From: Thermoanaerobacterales bacterium
GTDB lineage: Bacteria; Bacillota; Thermosediminibacteria; Thermosediminibacterales; Tepidanaerobacteraceae
Assembly (NCBI GenBank): GCA_012839145.1
Contig: DUNY01000209.1
Span: 1-12,054, forward strand
DNA length: 12,054 bases
Direction: 5' to 3'
Positions within the stretch are counted from its first letter, which is position 1. The number at the start of each line of letters is the position of its first letter. Below are positions 1 to 9,360 of this stretch, piece by piece. The notes beneath the pieces were generated by a model that did not search any database, was not told the DNA's origin, and saw only the letters and a list, made by a program, of their open reading frames with translations. The position numbers and the translations under genes were made by a program.

Positions 1-3000
1 ACTCTCCACCCAGGAATCTTTATCTCCGGATGAGCCACCACCCCCGCCCCCGCCGGGTGAATCATCGTCACCGCTGCCTCCTGTGTATTTAAGCACAACA
101 GCTACATTCGTATTCCCTGAGAGAGTAACCCTAAAGTTTGCTGAAGTATTAGCTGCATCTGCACCGTTTACCTTCCATTTGACAACTTCATAATTGTTTT
201 CTAAACTGATGCTGAAAATAACTTTGCTGCCTGCAGGCAAACTATCTCCGTTTGAAACCGTTGTTCCATCTTCTAATTTAGCTGTCAATCTGCCGCCTTT
301 TTGCTGAGCAAAGGTAACTTTGTAAGAAGTTTTTTCAAATTCTGCTGATATTTCGATGTCACTGGTAATATTATCGACAGTATAGATTTTATTACCATTA
401 TTTTCTGACGTTGGATCTACTTCTAAGCCGTATACTGCTGCCATAGTCGTAATATAACCTTCATCTGGGGTCACTGTAAATATTATACTTCCACGGTCAC
501 GAATGCTCTTTCCACTTCTATAATCTTCAGGTATATAGGAAATAACACTGATACTTCCGCCCGCAGTTTCATTAATTTTAATGTTATGAATTTTTATGGG
601 TTCATATGATACAGATACTATTACATCTTTCTTTAATTCGGGAATTGTTAAAATGTTTCCTAGTTCCTGCTGTGTTACTGTGTTAATCTTCCATTCCTTA
701 ACCATATTTCCGCTGCTTGGTGCAGCTGTGAATACTACTTCACTGTCACCTGCTACAGGCACATAACCATCAGGTTCATGAGTAATAGTTACACCGTCGT
801 CCTTTGCCGAAATTGTGCCTCCATCTCCTTCTACAACCATACTTACTTTGTAGGAAACTGCTTCAACAAATACTGCTTTTACAGTCATATTTTTCTTTAT
901 GTCATTGATTGTAATAACATTGCTCTTGCCATCCTGTTTTATCCCATCAATCTGCCATTCCTTAAACATATAATATGGACCATGTTCTGCAGTTAAGGTA
1001 ATACTTCCATGCCTTATAACTGATGATGAATTTGTTCCTTCTAAGCTTGAGGTAACCGTACCGCTGCCTTCTTTAGTAAAAGTAACTTCATAGTATGGTA
1101 TCGGCATTAAATCTACCTCTACTGTAACATTTCCTTTTACAATATGAGTATATATGTTTTCTTCTAAAGGATTTGTTTCTGAACCTATGATATTTCCGTC
1201 TATATTCCGGCTCTTTACAATATATCCGGTTTGCGGTGTTACGGTAAATACAATAGTTTTGCCATAGCCTACCATACCGCCGTCAACCACTTGAGTCCCA
1301 TCAACCTTTGCAGTTATGCTCCCCATTGCTTCTGATGCAGTTCCTAAGCTGAAGTTCACCATATATGAATTAATTTCATATTCTACTCGAACATTTACTG
1401 CCTTAGTTACAGATGGTATCTCATAGAAAACGCCTGTAAACGGTACTTCTCCAACCATTATTTTAACATTATCAACATACCAGGCTTTAATATAATACCC
1501 TTCATTAGCTGATGCGGTAAAACTAACAGATTTCCCTCCGGAAACAGGTGCGCCGCTTAATATGTTTTTCCCACCTGATTCTGCAGTTAGTGTTCCTCCT
1601 GTGTTAGCACTAAATGTTATAGGATAACCCATTCTGGTAAATTCAACTTTAACAGTTTCATTTCCTCTTACTATATGGTTGTAAACATTGCCGCATGCTC
1701 CTGTAACTTCAATATCGTTTACGAGCCATTTGTCAACAACATATCCTTCATTTGCTACTGCAGTAAATATTATTTTTAGATTGCCTGCTGCTGTACTGCC
1801 TGAATCAAAGATATTTCCATTTAAAGTTGCGCTTACAATTCCATTATCCCCTGCCTCATAGCTTACATTATATGTTCCTGATTTAAAATATGCTTTTATG
1901 GTAAAGCTTTTTTGGGAATATGCATTTGGTACAGTCCATGTAAATTCATTTCCGGTTTCTCCTGCAGCTATAACTCCATCTACTTCCCACCTGTCAAGGG
2001 TATAGCCTTGATTAGGGACTGCAGTGAATGTTATTTCTGTACCGCCTCTGATTTGTGACGGACTAGCTCCTATTGAACTTCCGTTTACAGCTGCTGTAAC
2101 TGAACCATTGTTGTCAGCACCAAATTTTATTTCATAATCTACCTGCACAAAATGAACCCTTATATCGACTCCTAATCCATCTATTGATGTATATGAATAT
2201 GTATTTGTTGATTCAGCCACATCATTGCCATTTTCCGTCCATTTATCAATTTTGTAACCTGATGATGGAAAAGCTGTCAAAACAACAGTTGCATCTTTTA
2301 AAAGAATGAAGCTTTCATCAACAGGTAAACCTCCGACAGTTCCTGTTATTGTACCGCTTCCGGTATCTCCAATGTATCCATAGGTTGAATCTGTTCCGAT
2401 TTTTTCAAATTGTACAGATACCGTATGATTATCTTTTAAATTGCTGAAGGTATATGAACTTGATTTTATATTTGTTCCATTTTCTCTTACAATGCTGCCG
2501 TCAACTTTCCAATACTGAACTCTATATCCTTCATCAGCTTCAGCATTCAATGTAACGGATGAATCGCGGTATGCCGTGATTGAACCTTCTGATGTTGCTT
2601 CTTGAGAGTCTTTGTAACTCCTCATACCCTTTCTTTCAACGTTTATTGAAACTGAGCCATTTAATCCTCCATCTTCAGGCCCGTTAGTATCAAATACAGA
2701 ATAATCTATATCATATTCAGGAATTTCTTTACATTTTACTTCTATTGATATATCATTTGTGATATTTTCAATTGTAAAAGTCTGGTCATCACTGTTTTCA
2801 ACAGAAATACCAAGTGACTGTACACCATTTATTAACCAGTGATCTATTTCATAGCCTTTATCCGGGGAAACAGTAAATGTTATGTCAGTTCCTTTATAAA
2901 CATAACTGCCATCTATAAAATCCCCATCATCACTGTTAAACTCATAATAGGCTTCTATTTCAGAATGGCTGTCACCTTTAAATGATATTTTAGGCTTTTT

Positions 3001-3957
3001 TGAAAGCTCAACAATAACTGTAGTTTCTTGGTTTAAATTATCTAAATGATAATTTAAATTTGTACCTGGTATATTTTTAAAGTCTCCATTTCCAAATTTT
3101 ATTTTCCATCCCACAAACTCATAGTCAACGGGAATTGTTGTTTCGAAGTCAATAGTTATAAACCCTGGATAGCTTTCACCGTTATTCAGTTGGACTTCAT
3201 CTTTGCCTTTAACCCACATTGCAGATACAGAAGCGGTTGTCACTTTGTTACCATTTTCATCTTGTGCTTCAAAATGGAGCGGATAATATTGGGCATTGGT
3301 CATTACAACACGTATGTCATAATTTTTTTGAAGATTTCTTATTGTATATTTATCATTATTTCCCTGCAGCACTGTAAATGTATCTCCTTCATACAATCTC
3401 CACTCCTTAACCATTGCCCCGTCGCCTTTTATTACTTCAAAGTTCACGGTAGAACCATTTATAGCCTGACCTGGGCTGGGGCTGTATTTATTTCCGTTTA
3501 CTGTCATACTGCTTCCAACTGCAGGTGTCCCCCCATCATTTATCACCGCTGCATTTATATTTAACAATCTTTCTTCTTCAAATTCTACAATTATACTGGC
3601 CGGCATACTCATATCTTCAAGTATAAAATCCTCTTCTGAGTATACCGTTTTGCCATCATCGTATTTTTGTACCGCACTTTTATTGTTTCTTGTTAATATC
3701 CACTGTTTTACAACATAACCCTCATTTGGAACAGCTGTGAGATATAAACTTTTACTTTCATCTAAATTAACAGGAGAAAGAACTTCTTGACCTGTTCCAT
3801 CCGTAAATTTTGCCGTTATAGAGCCATTAAGTCCGGCGCTAAAGTTTATGTTGCTTGTTACAGGTTTAAAATAAACACTTATATTTATTTGGTCGTTTAA
3901 GCTGTCAATCACATAAGTATTAGCAATATACCCAATTAACTTTTCACCGTTTAATGT
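1..3957 (-). CDS. Giant surface protein, continuation after frameshift: InlB-B-like repeat array (partial, no start or stop in window)
   Basis: Reading the minus strand with codons in register with position 1, I checked every codon from 3957 to 1 and found no stop: 1319 open codons. No ribosome binding site or signal peptide begins this frame, and the protein picks up mid-repeat exactly where the upstream frame ends (GFTVDY, then TLNGEKL), so it is the second part of the same gene. It consists of diverged repeats of about 90 residues with the pattern F-T-A-x-P-x-x-G-Y-x-V-x-x-W-x-x-N-G, as in InlB B-repeat / 'divergent InlB B-repeat' domains of Gram-positive surface proteins. It ends with KYTGGSGDDD, then SPGGGGGGGSSGDKDSWVES at the window edge. 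A Gly-rich linker of this kind often precedes SLH or another cell-wall anchor; that part is outside the window, so anchoring is inferred. Without frameshift correction this segment would not be translated with the upstream part. Confidence 0.85.
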
Positions 3958-4110
3958 CAGTAGTCAACAGTAAAACCCTCATCTGGCATAGCAATAAAGG
4001 TTAGCTCTCTACCACTTGAAATCAAGTCACCGCTTGTCATTTCTATTTTATTATCACCCTCAAGGCCTCTTAACCTTCCGTTAGAACCTGAAGAGAATTG
4101 AACTAAATAG
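82..4110 (-). repeat. Array of 15 diverged InlB-B-like protein repeats
   Basis: The repeats can be counted by the conserved Trp position, whose codons start at about 3957 (frameshifted), 3700, 3400, 3106, 2836, 2509, 2239, 1987, 1726, 1480, 1210, 955, 691, 442 and 175. Spacing is 82-109 residues, averaging 90. Representative cores are TFTVSPDKGYEIDHW, ITFTAVPNQGYTLDRW and IIFTAVANEGYVVDKW. The Trp is replaced by Ser at 1210 and by Met at 442. The copies are diverged at the DNA level, so the array is old and not a recent slippage product. The family assignment rests on the recalled InlB-B consensus. Confidence 0.82.
3955..3962 (-). other. Single-base deletion (frameshift) in a conserved Trp codon
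   Basis: The minus strand reads GAC TAC TGA CAT TAA here. Adding one G (TAC TGG ACA TTA AAC GGT) gives Y-W-T-L-N-G, which restores both the conserved Trp of the repeat and 1319 further open codons. No slippery X-XXY-YYZ heptamer or RF2-type CTT-TGA-C signal is present, so programmed frameshifting is unlikely. It is a real mutation or a sequencing/assembly error; the homopolymer affected is only two bases long. Confidence 0.9.
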
Positions 4111-7100
4111 CTGTCTCCTGTAACTGTGTATATACCGTTTACTAATGTAACAATATACTTCTTCAACAAGTCTTCAGATGAAGCAGTAAATCTCAGCAAA
4201 ACAGGATATTGACCGGTTCCTGAGCTGTTTTCCATGCTGCACTCTACATTTACTGCATTATTTAATGAATCACCCTGGACTAATCCTTCTTTTTCCGGAT
4301 TCCCGGTATAGCTTACAGTTAAATCACCAATAGTTTTATCGGTTGCCGTAACAGGATATGTTCCGGTTGGAGCTGTAACTGTGATAGGTCTTTTAGAAAC
4401 TATAACAATTTTAGTAATAGTTATTTTATCTTCTGTTCCAATTTCTGCTGTTAGTAGATATGTTCCCGGCTCTGTAGCTCTAAATTCATTACTTGATAAA
4501 TCAGTCGTATCACCATCTGTATTTATAACCTTGTAAGCTGCGGAAATTCCAGATCCTGCATCGATAACTTCTGTTGTTGTATTCTCTTCGGCTGTCGTAG
4601 CTTTAAGAATATTTATGGTAACTGTATCTCCATATACGGCATCTTGTGCATCCAGCAGATAAAACGAACTTGGTGTATTTGGGTCAACAGCATAAAAATC
4701 TATGCTGCTGCTTGAACCCTTTAAAGATTCACTCCCACTGTAAATAGCAGTAATAGTGTAATTCCCCGTAGATGAAGGTATCCATTTTATAGTGGCTATT
4801 CCGTCAGCATCTAAATCAGATATTTTACTTGTTACACTTCCTGTTTTATTGTTTATAATTTGGAATATTACTGTTCCGGAAATTATCTTGCCTGTACTTC
4901 CAGTACCAATATGAGCCTTTATGGTTACCTCATCACCTGACTCTGTAACATAACTCGTAACAATTTCAGTCCCATTGACCATTACCTGAGTCAAGTTGTT
5001 CGAATTAATATCCGTGCCTTCGAACAAATATGGAACAATCAGATATATTGGAGTAAGTGTTGGTTCTGAATTGTAGTAATAATAATTATATATTTCATCA
5101 ACATCATCATTTAAACCATATATCCTATTTCCATCATTATCCGTAAATATATCATATGTTTTTTCATCAATTGTTTCGGTGGTTATGATTTCATCGGCTT
5201 CATCCGTAGTTAATTTAATTTTGTAGGTATAACCTTCACCATTAAATTCTACCGGTCCGTCTGGGCTATCAACGCTGCTGTAATATGTACCTTCACTGTC
5301 ACGATATACCTGATCTACTACTGTAGAATTATCTGTCTTTTGAGCTGTATATACAATGTAATTTATATCAGCATCTCCTGCTTTAACGGTTTTAATTAAA
5401 GGCTTACCGGCTTGCATAGTATAATAGTCAAAATCGATTTTGCCTGATGACGGATCATCTAATAACAGATCAGTTGTTGAAAAATATTTATCAGGTACAG
5501 TTAGTTTTGTTTTAGAACCAGCTATATAACCATCAATGTCACTACCTGACAGATCGGGAAATTGGTAATATCCACCACTTCCTAAGTAAATGTAGTTTTC
5601 CGTGTCAATCTCCTGATATTCTGTATATTCTTCTGGTTCTCCGCCGCTAATTATCACATTTATTTTACGAGGCACTTTTACATTTACCGTACTTTCTATT
5701 GGAACAACATAATTAGCAGTTCCTGTATTTATTGCTGTATCTGAACTGTTATAGATATTTAAATTTACATTTGATTCTGCTTTTCCAACAATCAATTCTG
5801 CAGCATCTGAATAGGTATAAGCAAACACGCCATCGTGCCATTGTGAAACGATACATCGATATTTATTTCCATCCATGTCTTTGGTAACATTATATAAAGT
5901 AAGCTTGCTTGAATTACTTCCCTGGATTGGGTTCCATTTTACTCCATCCTTCTCCTGCCACTGATATGAAATTCCGTATCCCGCACCTGCTGACGGCAAT
6001 GCATTGATGGTGAAAACAGCTGTGTCTCCTGCCGAAACCGAAACATTTGAAGGATTTTTAACTATAACCGGTGAATATCCCATTGATGTAGTGCTTACCG
6101 TAACTAATGTGCTATAAGCAGAACTCATATTTCCCTCTTTTGCCACTAGTGCATATTGATAAATTGTATTTTCATTTAGACCTGTATGGATAAATTCTCT
6201 CTTGCTTCCATTTACCTTCCCTACAAGTGTATATTCCATACCAATGGGAGCACTTTCATTATACAAATAAATCAGATATTCCTCAGCCGGCCTCGTAACA
6301 GGACTCCATTCGAGTTTAACCGAATTGTCGGTAATATCTGTAACTTCTATTTCAGGTATGCTGGGAGGCGCACTATAATCAAATATGATGTATCCCAGCA
6401 TCGGTATCTCTTTTTCATTCAATTCAACCGTCCATGTTCCAAATTCCCAGTTAAAGTTATACTGGTCCGCTCCTTCCGGCCTGTTATATACAGACCCTGT
6501 CTTTGTTATAGTTTCATAGTTTACCTCTGATTTAGTCCAGCCTTTTCCATGACCGACTGTTACTCCTGCGGTCACATTTGCTGCAGGCCAGGCCCATCCT
6601 CCGCCCAACTTTAACTCCCAGCCGACTTGATATGATTGAGAAACAGAGCTGCTGCTTCCTGCTGTAAATGATTGGCCTATGCTTGATTGCCCTGTTGACA
6701 AACTGTTCGTCTGACCAAAGCCTGTAAAATTTTTAAGTGAATTTTTGTCTCTATAGTACGTTCCCGGTTCTCCCGGCGTTGAAGGCAAAATGCTCTCGCC
6801 GATTGGTTCATACTCTGGATCGCCATCTACCATTTCGTTGTATTCTTCTACTGTAATTATACTGTTTACAGGTTCCCCTGAAATACCTACCACCATAGGT
6901 TTATATTGTCTTACGCTCGGATCATATACCTTGTAGTGATACAGAATAACCGGAGTGCGGTACATTACTACATAATCGTCTCCGCTGTCACCCGTAAATT
7001 CAATACTATACTCAACGCTTTTCGCTTCTTCATATTCCTTTTCCCAATCAAATGTAGCTGATGCTTCAACTTCAAATTTAGGACCTAAATCTTTACCTAT

Positions 7101-9032
7101 TTCAACTGCTACATAGACTCCGGCAGTAGCGGTTGTACAACCGCCGGAACCTATTTCGCTTCCTTTTGCAGTTCCAAAGGAGGTACTGCCTGAAGAAGAA
7201 TACCCGCTGTCTAACGAATCTAGCTCCTTAAAATATGGAGAAGACTGCAAAATGGCCATGACATCAGGATCTGTATAAACAAACTCCTTTGATTCATAAT
7301 AACCTATTGTTCCATCATCATCAGCATCAACTGCCGCAATTGAAACATACATATTTTCGTCCATGGTGCGGTTGTTCATGCCTATGTTGTCATCCGATGC
7401 ATGATAAAATGTGCCATCCGAGTTTAGGCCTATAGAGTTTAAACGGAAATAATATCTTGTTGTAGATTGGTGGTGATAGACAGTTGAATACATTACCTGT
7501 TCCCTACCGTAAGTATTTCCGTCAAAATTACCAACGACAACATCCTCTATGTAAACATTATTAATTATAGCCCCACCGATCCCATTAACTGCTTGTGTAT
7601 GAGGAGTATAAGGATAGTTACCCTCTGTGCCGGTAAGATAAGTTCCCTTATAGATAGTTCCTTCCAGGAAAACATCCTTAGGCTGTCCGTAACCATTAAG
7701 TGCAACACATTCAATTGATACCGGTGACTGCATTGCCATATTCTTGTCAGTATACATTCCATCCTTAATTAATTCATTAGAATTAACTTCAAGGAAAGCA
7801 TCATCCCCATAATCAAATGTCTTGGTTTTAGTATTATACCTGATAACCTTAATTAGGAATTTATCTTTCGCTACATCATTATCTCCATGTTGCCATTCTG
7901 TTGCACCTTTATTAACTACAGTTTTATAACCTCCTATAACAATTTCAGGCATATTGTCTCCGTTTATATCACCGATTGCCGCCCCTGCATATCTCATCAT
8001 TATATTGTTTGTTCCATCGTCATACTGAAGTTTTTGGCAGAAAATTTTTTGCCACTTATTGTCAATCTTTTTAAAAATAAATATATGGAATGCTCTATCT
8101 ACAAATTTTTTTGAATTGTTATTGTCCTTTATATTTCCCCATCCTGCTAAAACAATCAACTCATCCTTTCCGTCCCTGTCAACATCTCCGCTTACCATTT
8201 GAACCAATGTCATGCTTCTCTTTACTAAGTCCTTATTCTCAGAGTCGAAATAACTTGTGGCATTGGTCAGCTCTGAATTTAAATCTACGACAGTCCCGCC
8301 CCACGACCATTGGTTTCCATTTACTCCTTCCTCATGTATTAGTCTTCTGCTCCGACCGGCCTCATAAAATACAACAGTGTCTTTTCCATCACCATCATAA
8401 TCTCCAGCCGTAATTGCTAAAATATTTGCTGCCTCCCATTGTTGATTAACGGCAGAAAAATAGTCATGATTACCTGAGTCATAACGTGTAGGATTTATTA
8501 TGTTATTTCCATTTGTTAATTTGGCTGCGTATAATACTAAGCTGTCATTATCCTTGCCGATTCTTTTATTTTTGGGGTCTGTTACCTGCATGCCTATACA
8601 AGCAACATGATCATCTTTTCCTGTCCCATACGGATCAAATGCCACATGGTTTAACATATCTACATAATGCTGCGTAGGGTGTTCATAACACGTGTGAGGG
8701 TCACCACCGATCATAGGGCTTTTACCTAATCCAATTGAGTCATACCAAATGCTGCTTTGGTGGGAGTCGTTTTTGCTCTCTTGATAAGACTTCATTACAT
8801 GAAGCTCAGAAATAGGATTTAAATTGAATTTTCCTTTGCCATAAGGATTTTTACCATCATCTTTGTTAAAATCTGACGGCGGTGTCATCGTGATGCCGAA
8901 TTTATCCTTATTGGCAGACTGTTCTTCCATTGCATAAGCAGGTGCAAAAACAGGAATTTTCATTGCAGCCATGAAGGAAAAAATCATTGCAATAATTAAC
9001 ATCAATGCAATTTTACGTGAAAATTTATACAC
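3957..9032 (-). CDS. Giant secreted FG-GAP / FN3 / Ig-like surface protein, N-terminal part (frameshifted)
   Basis: Likely exported cell-surface protein of 1691 codons up to a premature TGA. The start is GTG at 9032, chosen because a strong GTAAGGAGGT site lies 8 bases upstream and a signal peptide follows at once (basic MYKFSRK, hydrophobic core, probable cleavage after AYA at residue 34). FG-GAP/VCBS-like calcium-loop motifs follow: DYDGDGKD near 212, DVDRDGKD near 282, DINGDNMPE near 354, a weaker one near 500 and DADDDG near 565, suggesting a beta-propeller. Residues about 590-885 form a Ser/Thr/Gly-rich strand-like region of unknown family. Then come FN3 (about 888-980, with KLEWSPV), an Ig-like domain (about 985-1078, with YQWQ and YRC), an unassigned Tyr/Asp-rich stretch (1080-1330), two Ig-like segments (about 1330-1545), an MBG-like domain (about 1547-1630) and the first InlB-B-like repeat, cut at GFTVDY. 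Domain calls are from motif reading. Adhesion or substrate binding is inferred; no catalytic motif was recognised. Confidence 0.88.
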   Translation of the reverse strand: MYKFSRKIALMLIIAMIFSFMAAMKIPVFAPAYAMEEQSANKDKFGITMTPPSDFNKDDGKNPYGKGKFNLNPISELHVMKSYQESKNDSHQSSIWYDSIGLGKSPMIGGDPHTCYEHPTQHYVDMLNHVAFDPYGTGKDDHVACIGMQVTDPKNKRIGKDNDSLVLYAAKLTNGNNIINPTRYDSGNHDYFSAVNQQWEAANILAITAGDYDGDGKDTVVFYEAGRSRRLIHEEGVNGNQWSWGGTVVDLNSELTNATSYFDSENKDLVKRSMTLVQMVSGDVDRDGKDELIVLAGWGNIKDNNNSKKFVDRAFHIFIFKKIDNKWQKIFCQKLQYDDGTNNIMMRYAGAAIGDINGDNMPEIVIGGYKTVVNKGATEWQHGDNDVAKDKFLIKVIRYNTKTKTFDYGDDAFLEVNSNELIKDGMYTDKNMAMQSPVSIECVALNGYGQPKDVFLEGTIYKGTYLTGTEGNYPYTPHTQAVNGIGGAIINNVYIEDVVVGNFDGNTYGREQVMYSTVYHHQSTTRYYFRLNSIGLNSDGTFYHASDDNIGMNNRTMDENMYVSIAAVDADDDGTIGYYESKEFVYTDPDVMAILQSSPYFKELDSLDSGYSSSGSTSFGTAKGSEIGSGGCTTATAGVYVAVEIGKDLGPKFEVEASATFDWEKEYEEAKSVEYSIEFTGDSGDDYVVMYRTPVILYHYKVYDPSVRQYKPMVVGISGEPVNSIITVEEYNEMVDGDPEYEPIGESILPSTPGEPGTYYRDKNSLKNFTGFGQTNSLSTGQSSIGQSFTAGSSSSVSQSYQVGWELKLGGGWAWPAANVTAGVTVGHGKGWTKSEVNYETITKTGSVYNRPEGADQYNFNWEFGTWTVELNEKEIPMLGYIIFDYSAPPSIPEIEVTDITDNSVKLEWSPVTRPAEEYLIYLYNESAPIGMEYTLVGKVNGSKREFIHTGLNENTIYQYALVAKEGNMSSAYSTLVTVSTTSMGYSPVIVKNPSNVSVSAGDTAVFTINALPSAGAGYGISYQWQEKDGVKWNPIQGSNSSKLTLYNVTKDMDGNKYRCIVSQWHDGVFAYTYSDAAELIVGKAESNVNLNIYNSSDTAINTGTANYVVPIESTVNVKVPRKINVIISGGEPEEYTEYQEIDTENYIYLGSGGYYQFPDLSGSDIDGYIAGSKTKLTVPDKYFSTTDLLLDDPSSGKIDFDYYTMQAGKPLIKTVKAGDADINYIVYTAQKTDNSTVVDQVYRDSEGTYYSSVDSPDGPVEFNGEGYTYKIKLTTDEADEIITTETIDEKTYDIFTDNDGNRIYGLNDDVDEIYNYYYYNSEPTLTPIYLIVPYLFEGTDINSNNLTQVMVNGTEIVTSYVTESGDEVTIKAHIGTGSTGKIISGTVIFQIINNKTGSVTSKISDLDADGIATIKWIPSSTGNYTITAIYSGSESLKGSSSSIDFYAVDPNTPSSFYLLDAQDAVYGDTVTINILKATTAEENTTTEVIDAGSGISAAYKVINTDGDTTDLSSNEFRATEPGTYLLTAEIGTEDKITITKIVIVSKRPITVTAPTGTYPVTATDKTIGDLTVSYTGNPEKEGLVQGDSLNNAVNVECSMENSSGTGQYPVLLRFTASSEDLLKKYIVTLVNGIYTVTGDSYLVQFSSGSNGRLRGLEGDNKIEMTSGDLISSGRELTFIAMPDEGFTVDY

Positions 9033-9040
9033 CGTTCTTA

Positions 9041-9050
9041 ACCTCCTTAC
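9041..9050 (-). promoter_or_regulatory. Ribosome binding site of the giant surface protein
   Basis: GTAAGGAGGT on the minus strand, 8 bases before the GTG at 9030-9032. It is a near-perfect match to the anti-Shine-Dalgarno sequence and decides the GTG start. Confidence 0.88.
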
Positions 9051-9093
9051 TTATTAACAGTCATGACAGACTGTGTTAAGACCTACCAATCTA

Positions 9094-9122
9094 TGTTTTA
9101 TGTCACTTCGAACCCTGTTTTA
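9094..9122. repeat. Left-end fragment and 22-base tandem duplication of the palindromic repeat
   Basis: TGTTTTATGTCACT occurs at 9094-9107 and again at 9116-9129. The 22-base units 9094-9115 and 9116-9137 agree at about 19 of 22 positions. This looks like a local duplication of the left terminus plus flank of the copy beginning at 9123, or a truncated third copy. Confidence 0.55.
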
Positions 9123-9178
9123 TGTCACTCTGAACGCAGTGAAGAGTCTTAGATCCTTCGCTTCGCTCAAAATTGTCC
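9123..9178. repeat. Short interspersed palindromic repeat, degenerate copy
   Basis: Begins TGTCACTCTGAACGCAGTGA and continues AGAGTCTTAGATCCTTCGC, matching the complete copy 30 bases to the right in the same orientation. Its right end (CTCAAAATTGTCCA) has drifted from CTCAGGATGACA. Confidence 0.7.
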
Positions 9179-9208
9179 ACGTGTTACCCACACCACGGTG
9201 AACGTAAG

Positions 9209-9268
9209 TGTCACTCTGAGCATAGCAAAGAGTCTTAAGATCCTTCGGACTTCGTCCTCAGGATGACA
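9209..9268. repeat. Short interspersed palindromic repeat, complete copy
   Basis: A 60-base unit bounded by TGTCACTCTGAG and CTCAGGATGACA, whose ends are inverted repeats matching at 10 of 12 positions (second arm read in reverse). The internal motif AGAGTCTTAAGATCCTTCGG is shared with the copy at 9123-9178. It resembles the TGTCATYCTGAG-type palindromes scattered between genes in many bacterial genomes (recalled, not searched). It could fold as RNA from either strand. An A7 run (9268-9274) overlaps its right end. Confidence 0.75.
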
Positions 9269-9333
9269 AAAAAACACTTACATAGCGATGACAATCTTGG
9301 CATCCTCATACCATGGTTTTTGTAAGTAGGGAA

Positions 9334-9360
9334 TGGTTTTATATCATCCTAATAAAACCA
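9334..9360 (-). other. Perfect 9-base inverted repeat around the DUF2442 stop codon
   Basis: TGGTTTTAT (9334-9342) and ATAAAACCA (9352-9360) are exact inverted repeats with a 9-base loop containing the TGA at 9344-9346. The stem is AT-rich and no U-run follows on the minus strand, so this is at most a weak terminator or mRNA 3' stabiliser, and could be chance. Confidence 0.35.

Larger units (their letters stand above)
9033..9343. other. Intergenic region with palindromic repeats
   Basis: No credible gene lies on either strand. The left end (9033-9093) holds the ribosome binding site and leader of the surface-protein gene, 9094-9268 is repeat-derived sequence, and 9269-9343 is an A-run followed by unassigned sequence downstream of the DUF2442 gene. 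I could not identify a convincing promoter for the surface-protein gene; it should lie in or to the left of the repeat cluster if the gene has its own. Confidence 0.7.

Noticed and set aside
3190..3564. Plus-strand open frame of 124 codons, and other plus-strand frames within 1-9032
   Set aside because: They lie opposite continuous minus-strand repeat-domain coding, and their translations (Cys/His/Tyr/Phe-rich) resemble no family; they are antisense shadows.
3955..3972. Programmed ribosomal frameshifting at the broken Trp codon
   Set aside because: The TAC TGA C context has no slippery heptamer and no RF2-like CTT-TGA-C. A -1 shift would also replace the conserved Trp by Leu, whereas one added G restores it.
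9051..9079. TTAACA, 17-base spacer, TAATAA on the minus strand as promoter of the surface-protein gene, with a CAGTC/GACTG inverted repeat in the spacer
   Set aside because: The transcript would begin about base 9044, inside the ribosome binding site at 9041-9050, leaving no usable leader; the -10 also matches at only three of six positions.
9094..9268. CRISPR array
   Set aside because: Only two and a half imperfect units with a single irregular spacer; the units are palindromic interspersed repeats, and no cas gene is present.
9276..9327. ACTTACA / TGTAAGT stem followed by T7 on the minus strand as the DUF2442 terminator
   Set aside because: The stem has only seven pairs with a loop of nearly 40 bases, and the inner 6-pair hairpin (9298-9313) is too far from the T-run.
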